Assembly (NCBI GenBank): GCA_021789355.1
Contig: JAJYJR010000427.1
Coordinates: forward strand, 1-5,489
DNA from: Chloroflexota bacterium
Lineage (GTDB): Bacteria > Chloroflexota > Limnocylindria > Limnocylindrales > CSP1-4
Direction of reading: 5' to 3'
Length of the DNA stretch: 5,489 nt
Shown: piece after piece, positions 1-5,489 of the stretch
Numbering within the stretch: the stretch's first letter is position 1
Layout of the letters: every line of letters starts with the position of its first letter
Translations under genes and position numbers: made by a program
Notes under the pieces: model-generated
The model's database searches: none
What the model was told of the DNA's origin: nothing
The model's input: only the letters and a program-made list of their open reading frames with translations

Positions 1-100
1 GGGCGGTCCCGCAGGACTCGCAGATGGCGGGGTAGCGTAGCCGAAGGCGCCGGCGGTCGCCGAGGGTCGAGGCCGGTTCTCGCCCGGCCGGTGCGTCCAT
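1..100 (-). CDS. N-terminal fragment of a Cys-x2-Cys protein, possibly NERD-domain (partial, runs off left edge)
   Basis: Only the first 33 codons are present. The frame starts with ATG at 100-98 and is still open at base 1. The visible peptide starts MDAPAGREP, has a very Arg-rich stretch around residues 16-22, and then RLRYPAICESCGTA, in which C27 and C30 form a Cys-x2-Cys pair typical of half a zinc ribbon. From memory, an Arg-rich lead followed by RLRYP-x-x-C-x-x-C-G-T is a common head of actinobacterial proteins that carry a nuclease-related (NERD) domain. That domain would lie outside the window, so the family is inference. No good Shine-Dalgarno sequence precedes the ATG and the frame stays open upstream, so the start is probable rather than proven. 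The gene points away from everything else on the left side. Confidence 0.5.
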   Translation of the reverse strand, partial: MDAPAGREPASTLGDRRRLRLRYPAICESCGTA

Positions 101-199
101 ACGAGCGGCCAGTCTACGGCTGACCGTTGCCCCCAGGCGGTGTTGCCGAGCCTCCCCCCGGCAAGCACCCTACGTCCACGTGTGACAGCTCAGGTGGCG

Positions 200-649
200 C
201 TCACCGATGATCTCGCGGCCCGCGCGAGCACCGGGCGGCCGACCGATGCCGGACGGCACGGGCGGCGGCGACCCGGGGGGCGTCGTGATCCTCTCCGCTG
301 AGGACGATCTCGCGCGCACGGTTTGCCCGCGGCTCGAGGCCGCCGGCGCCGACCTCGCCCGGATCGCCACCGTTGCCCTCCGCGCACGTGACGGGGGCAC
401 CCGAGCGCCGCTCATCACGCGCGAGGACCTCGCCGCGGTCGAGGAGGCGGTTCACGAGACCGATGCGCGTCTCCTCATCGTCGACCCGGCTCATGGCATA
501 CCTGCCCGACGAGATCAACACCAACCGCGACACGACGTTTGCGGCGGGCGCTGCGGGGGCTCGCCGAACTGGCCGAGCGAACGGGCCCGCGCGCGGAACA
601 TGGCACCGACCAGGCCCCGTCGCGCACGCACGATCCCGCACGCCCGTAG
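200..649 (+). pseudogene. Frameshifted, truncated RecA/RepA-like AAA family ATPase remnant
   Basis: Three consecutive reading frames each carry a piece of one ATPase. The first, from 200, reads LTDDLAARASTGRP. The frame then changes between about 233 and 246 and continues GRPMPDGTGGGDPGGVVIL, then SAEDDLARTVCPRLEAAGAD, up to ARLLIVDP at 488. One extra base near 489 moves it to LMAYLPDEINTNRDTT (490-537). One more extra base near 538 moves it to RRALRGLAELAERTG, which runs into a TAG at 647-649. SAEDD, the hydrophobic strand ending in D (LLIVDP, Walker B-like) and the NxxRD stretch are familiar from replication-type AAA ATPases of plasmids, phages and integrated elements. An intact Walker A and the C-terminal half after ERTG, where an RHLNK-like motif is expected, are absent. 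Each shift is one extra base (or two lost), so the gene cannot make a full protein unless the sequence has errors. Family assignment is from recall of the motif order; the frame changes are read directly. Confidence 0.72.
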
Positions 650-842
650 GGACGCTCCGGCACGGGGTGGGCGACGACACCGCACAGGCCCTGACGGCTC
701 TCATGCATCCCGCCATTTATGGATGAATGGGAGATTCGGATGGCGCCGGTGGCACTACTGGGCACTTGCGTGCCCTAGCTGTGATTCCGGCCCTGGCCGC
801 CCTGGCACTTCTGGGCTCTCGTCGGCTCGTGCGGTCCCGGGG
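650..842. other. Region without a supported gene, between the ATPase remnant and the next reading frame
   Basis: No frame here shows recognisable protein motifs. A 19-codon frame beginning with ATG at 719 and stopping at 776-778 has no convincing ribosome binding site. The stretch contains the hairpin and the imperfect direct repeat listed separately. It may be eroded remainder of the ATPase gene, but I could not align it to the missing C-terminal half in any frame. Confidence 0.5.
750..816. repeat. Short imperfect direct repeat with an embedded hairpin
   Basis: TGGCACTACTGGGC at 750-763 recurs as TGGCACTTCTGGGC at 803-816, with 13 of 14 bases the same and start points 53 bp apart. The first copy runs into a perfect inverted repeat: GGGCAC (760-765), loop TTGC, GTGCCC (770-775). 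No T-run follows the stem, so a standard intrinsic terminator is not supported. The copies could be protein-binding sites (iterons of a decayed origin are one possibility) or chance matches in GC-rich DNA. Two copies are too few to decide. Confidence 0.35.
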
Positions 843-1181
843 ATGCTCCGTCACGGCAATTGCCCGCGACACGGGCGGCCGCAGGTAGCAAGGGGAGCAC
901 AGGCGGACGAGATCGTCGTCAGTCGCACCGGCGTGGGACACGGCTGGGGTTCCGATCGCTGGAAGTGGGTCAGCGGCCTGACACCCGAGGAGCGGGTCGC
1001 CGTTCGTGCCGGAAAGATCGTCCTCATCACGGGCTGTCCGCCGGCCGGCGGGAACTACGGCACCACCGTTCGGCAGGTGGTCGCCCAGTACGGCCGCTTC
1101 GGGCACCGGCTCCCGACAAGAGAGACATTGACCGCGTGTGGGGAGACCGACCTACGCGTCGTCGGGACACCGTGGGAGTAG
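843..1181 (+). CDS. Unrecognised hypothetical protein or gene remnant, 112 aa
   Basis: This frame ends in TAG at 1179-1181. Its second half (from about 940) looks coding: most codons end in G or C, and the amino-acid mix is balanced, with DRWKWVSGLTPEERV, then GKIVLITGCPPAGGNYGTT, then VRQVVAQYGRFGHRLP. I do not recognise the family, and no catalytic motif stands out. The frame is open far upstream, but there it is a patchwork with the broken ATPase, so the start is uncertain. ATG at 843 is used here; GTG at 933 is an alternative and neither has a clear Shine-Dalgarno sequence. The AAGGGGAG near 888-895 is not followed by a start codon at a useful distance. It could be a real small gene or the C-terminal remnant of a longer one, which would suit the decayed surroundings. 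Confidence 0.35.
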   Translation: MLRHGNCPRHGRPQVARGAQADEIVVSRTGVGHGWGSDRWKWVSGLTPEERVAVRAGKIVLITGCPPAGGNYGTTVRQVVAQYGRFGHRLPTRETLTACGETDLRVVGTPWE

Positions 1182-1398
1182 GGGAAGGTGGCCACGGTCG
1201 AGCCAGATGGACCTGGGGGCCTGAAGGTCAGCCACGCTATCACTCGCAACCGAGTTCCGCGCTCAAGGCCACGCGCTCGCGCCGCAGCGCATCGAGCGTC
1301 GGCCCAGCGGGGTGCTGAGCTCGCCCGCGTCACAGGTCCGGCGTGCCTCGCGCTCCAGCAGCCGGACGGCCGCCCCACAACCTATCGTCGGCACGGGG

Positions 1399-1426
1399 TT
1401 GACACGGGCCGCAGGTCGCCGATCCT
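1399..1426 (+). promoter_or_regulatory. Candidate sigma70-type promoter for the gene at 1497
   Basis: A perfect TTGACA is at 1399-1404. Sixteen bases later comes GATCCT (1421-1426), which matches TATAAT at only three of six positions. The pair lies about 70 bp before the start codon at 1497, a sensible leader length. The -35 element stands out in GC-rich sequence, but the weak -10 keeps confidence low. Confidence 0.3.
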
Positions 1427-1481
1427 CGTGCACCGCCGACCGACCCGCCTCATCTCGAGGCGACGCTCGGCGGCCCCCCAC

Positions 1482-1487
1482 GGGAGG
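1482..1487 (+). promoter_or_regulatory. Ribosome binding site that fixes the start at 1497
   Basis: GGGAGG lies nine bases before ATG 1497-1499, close to ideal spacing. It decides in favour of this start over the in-frame ATG at 1188, whose extension has no protein-like content. Confidence 0.6.
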
Positions 1488-1496
1488 CGACCGGCG

Positions 1497-1754
1497 ATGC
1501 CAGCGAAGCCACGCTCCATGTACCTCGATCCCTACCTGGCCGACTCGGCGCAGCGGGTGTTGCGGGGCGGACGTCCGCTGACGCCGGCCACCTACCTCTC
1601 CTACCAGCTGGATGGCTGGGCGCGGACCCATGGCTACCTCTACCGACGCGCGCTCATGCGCGCGCTCGACGAGGAGGTCCGACAGGGCCGCGTAGTGACC
1701 GTCCGCTCGTCCCACGGCGCCGTGGGCTACGCGCCGACGGCGATCGCCGCCTGA
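1497..1754 (+). CDS. Small basic protein, possible winged-helix DNA-binding fold, 85 aa
   Basis: This complete small gene runs from ATG 1497 to TGA 1752-1754 and has a well-placed GGGAGG. The protein begins MPAKPRSMYLDPYLADSAQR. Residues 28-41 (LTPATYLSYQLDGW) and 46-63 (GYLYRRALMRALDEEVRQ) look like two amphipathic helices. They are followed by GRVVTVRSSHGAVGYAPT (64-81), which reads as a beta hairpin. Helix, helix and two-stranded wing is the layout of a winged helix-turn-helix, so DNA binding is a reasonable guess, but this is fold inference only and I cannot name a family. There is no signal peptide or membrane segment. It follows decayed mobile-type sequence and points towards the 3' end of hsdR, so it is not in the hsd operon. 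A role in regulating a lost element is possible but not shown. Confidence 0.65.
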   Translation: MPAKPRSMYLDPYLADSAQRVLRGGRPLTPATYLSYQLDGWARTHGYLYRRALMRALDEEVRQGRVVTVRSSHGAVGYAPTAIAA

Positions 1755-1770
1755 TCGCAGGGCCAAGCGA

Positions 1771-1790
1771 CCGTCGAACCGGTGCGACGG
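1771..1790. terminator. Candidate stem-loop between the convergent genes
   Basis: CCGTCG (1771-1776) and CGACGG (1785-1790) form a perfect six-base stem around an eight-base loop that itself contains the palindrome ACCGGT. It begins 17 bases after the small gene's stop codon, where a terminator would be expected. It lacks a T-tract, so it could equally be a binding site or a chance hairpin. The rest of 1755-1916 shows no gene and no stronger terminator for hsdR. Confidence 0.25.
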
Positions 1791-1916
1791 CACACCCGCA
1801 CCATTCCGGCGAGGCGCCGAGGCTACCGGAGGCCCCGCTCCCGTCCGTCTCCATCGGCGCATCCGCGTGCACCCATCGCCGGACGCGTGGCGTCGCCGAG
1901 CCTGACCGAACCCGCC

Positions 1917-5090
<3,174 letters not shown>

Positions 5091-5124
5091 GTCGCAAGCC
5101 CCGCGCGGGCCCCTGTTCGCCGGC

Positions 5125-5489
5125 TCACCGTGCCGCGCCCTGCCGGCGGATTGTGGCCGCGACCAGATCCTCGGCCGCCGCAACGACGACCTGAAAGCCA
5201 ATGCGAGCGGTGCGCGCGTCGGGCGAGAAGCGGCTCGCCAGTTGCTCGGCCGGGTGCACGTAGTTGCGGAAGTCGCGCAGTCCGTGGCCGAATCTCTCCA
5301 CGTTCGGCGACAGGTCACCGAGTTCCGTGAGAACGTCGACCCACTCGCTCAGCCGCCAGTCCGGTAGCCGTTTCGCCGGTTTGTTGTACCGATCCGCGAA
5401 AGCCCGGTTCACTCGCTCGGGGTTGCGCGCGCCGTAGCCGAGGCACATGCCCTCGAGAACACTGCCGCACAGGATGACCGCCGCGAGGT
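5125..5489 (-). CDS. HEPN-like protein with RX6H motif, upstream of hsdR (5' partial)
   Basis: The frame is open at the right edge and ends with TGA at 5127-5125, giving 120 visible residues. An N-terminal hydrophobic helix, [18 protein letters not shown], is followed by a basic linker, then [19 protein letters not shown], and then [16 protein letters not shown]. In the last segment R71 and H78 of the visible part are six residues apart with Asp right after the Arg. That is the RX4-6H signature of HEPN domains, many of which are RNases in toxin, abortive-infection and restriction loci. The GSVLEG-type helix before it also suits that all-alpha fold. A further helix, [20 protein letters not shown], closes the protein. 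It ends 34 bp before the hsdR start on the same strand, so co-transcription is likely. The HEPN assignment rests on motif and helix order only. A non-catalytic HEPN-like or DUF4145-like adaptor is the main alternative. The missing N-terminus could carry another domain. Confidence 0.7.
   Translation of the reverse strand, partial: LAAVILCGSVLEGMCLGYGARNPERVNRAFADRYNKPAKRLPDWRLSEWVDVLTELGDLSPNVERFGHGLRDFRNYVHPAEQLASRFSPDARTARIGFQVVVAAAEDLVAATIRRQGAAR

Larger units (their letters stand above)
1182..1496. other. Region without a supported gene, upstream of the small protein at 1497
   Basis: The frame of the downstream gene is open back to an ATG at 1188, but the translation from there to 1496 is dominated by Arg, Pro and Ala with no motif. 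That is typical of an uninterrupted frame in GC-rich noncoding DNA. The only candidate signals are the -35/-10 pair near 1399-1426 and the ribosome binding site at 1482-1487. Confidence 0.5.

Noticed and set aside
656..670. Arg in place of the more usual Val before [10 protein letters not shown] in HsdR motif V
   Set aside because: From recall, [13 protein letters not shown] is common in the HindI-like R subunit branch, so it is not a defect.
719..778. 19-codon frame MDEWEIRMAPVALLGTCVP
   Set aside because: Too short, with no convincing ribosome binding site. Its end coincides with the hairpin, so coding is not supported.
717..1106. 129-codon minus-strand frame
   Set aside because: No ribosome binding site, no motif, and composition typical of antisense GC-rich sequence.
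1188..1496. Upstream extension of the 85-aa protein to ATG 1188
   Set aside because: Low-complexity Arg/Pro/Ala translation, and a good ribosome binding site supports 1497 instead.
1807..1819. Five-base hairpin CGGCG-AGG-CGCCG as an hsdR terminator
   Set aside because: Very short stem, no T-tract on either strand, and common by chance at this GC content.
1263..1862. 199-codon frame on the minus strand opposite the small gene
   Set aside because: Arg/Gly-rich shadow translation with no motif, opposite a gene with a proper ribosome binding site.
5091..5318. 76-codon N-terminal extension of hsdR to ATG 5318
   Set aside because: It overlaps the HEPN-like gene in another frame and its translation is Arg/Ser/Thr-rich without family similarity. 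HsdR N-termini begin at the [11 protein letters not shown] stretch.

Overview
The window is high-GC bacterial DNA with strongly GC-ending codons in its clear genes. Base composition and protein style fit an actinobacterial or Chloroflexota-type genome, but no marker gene fixes the phylum. It looks like an accessory (defence or mobile) region.

The right two thirds (1917-5489) is a leftward type I restriction-modification block. It holds one complete hsdR (1917-5090, minus strand, GTG start, 1057 aa) with nuclease, helicase and C-terminal regions all recognisable. Just upstream, 34 bp away in the same direction, is the C-terminal part of a small protein with an RX6H motif (RDFRNYVH), which suggests a HEPN-like fold. 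It runs off the right edge. HsdM and HsdS are not in the window. If the locus is complete they lie beyond 5489.

The left third (1-1916) is gene-poor and looks eroded. At the left edge the first 33 codons of a leftward gene start at 100, with an Arg-rich segment followed by a Cys-x2-Cys pair, resembling the head of some actinobacterial NERD-domain proteins. Positions 200-649 (plus strand) hold a RecA/RepA-like AAA ATPase broken by at least three frame changes and lacking its C-terminal half, so it is a pseudogene. Positions 650-842 hold only a small hairpin and a short direct repeat. An unrecognised reading frame with coding-like codon use ends at 1181. From 1182 to 1496 there is only a weak promoter candidate. 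At 1497-1754 a convincing 85-aa gene with a good ribosome binding site may encode a small winged-helix-like protein. It converges on hsdR across about 160 bp.

The working interpretation is a decayed integrated element (broken replication-type ATPase and small accessory protein) beside an intact-looking restriction gene with a possible HEPN partner. The HEPN/hsdR pair is the most interesting part. The rest of the locus is outside the window, so any claim of a new system is inference.
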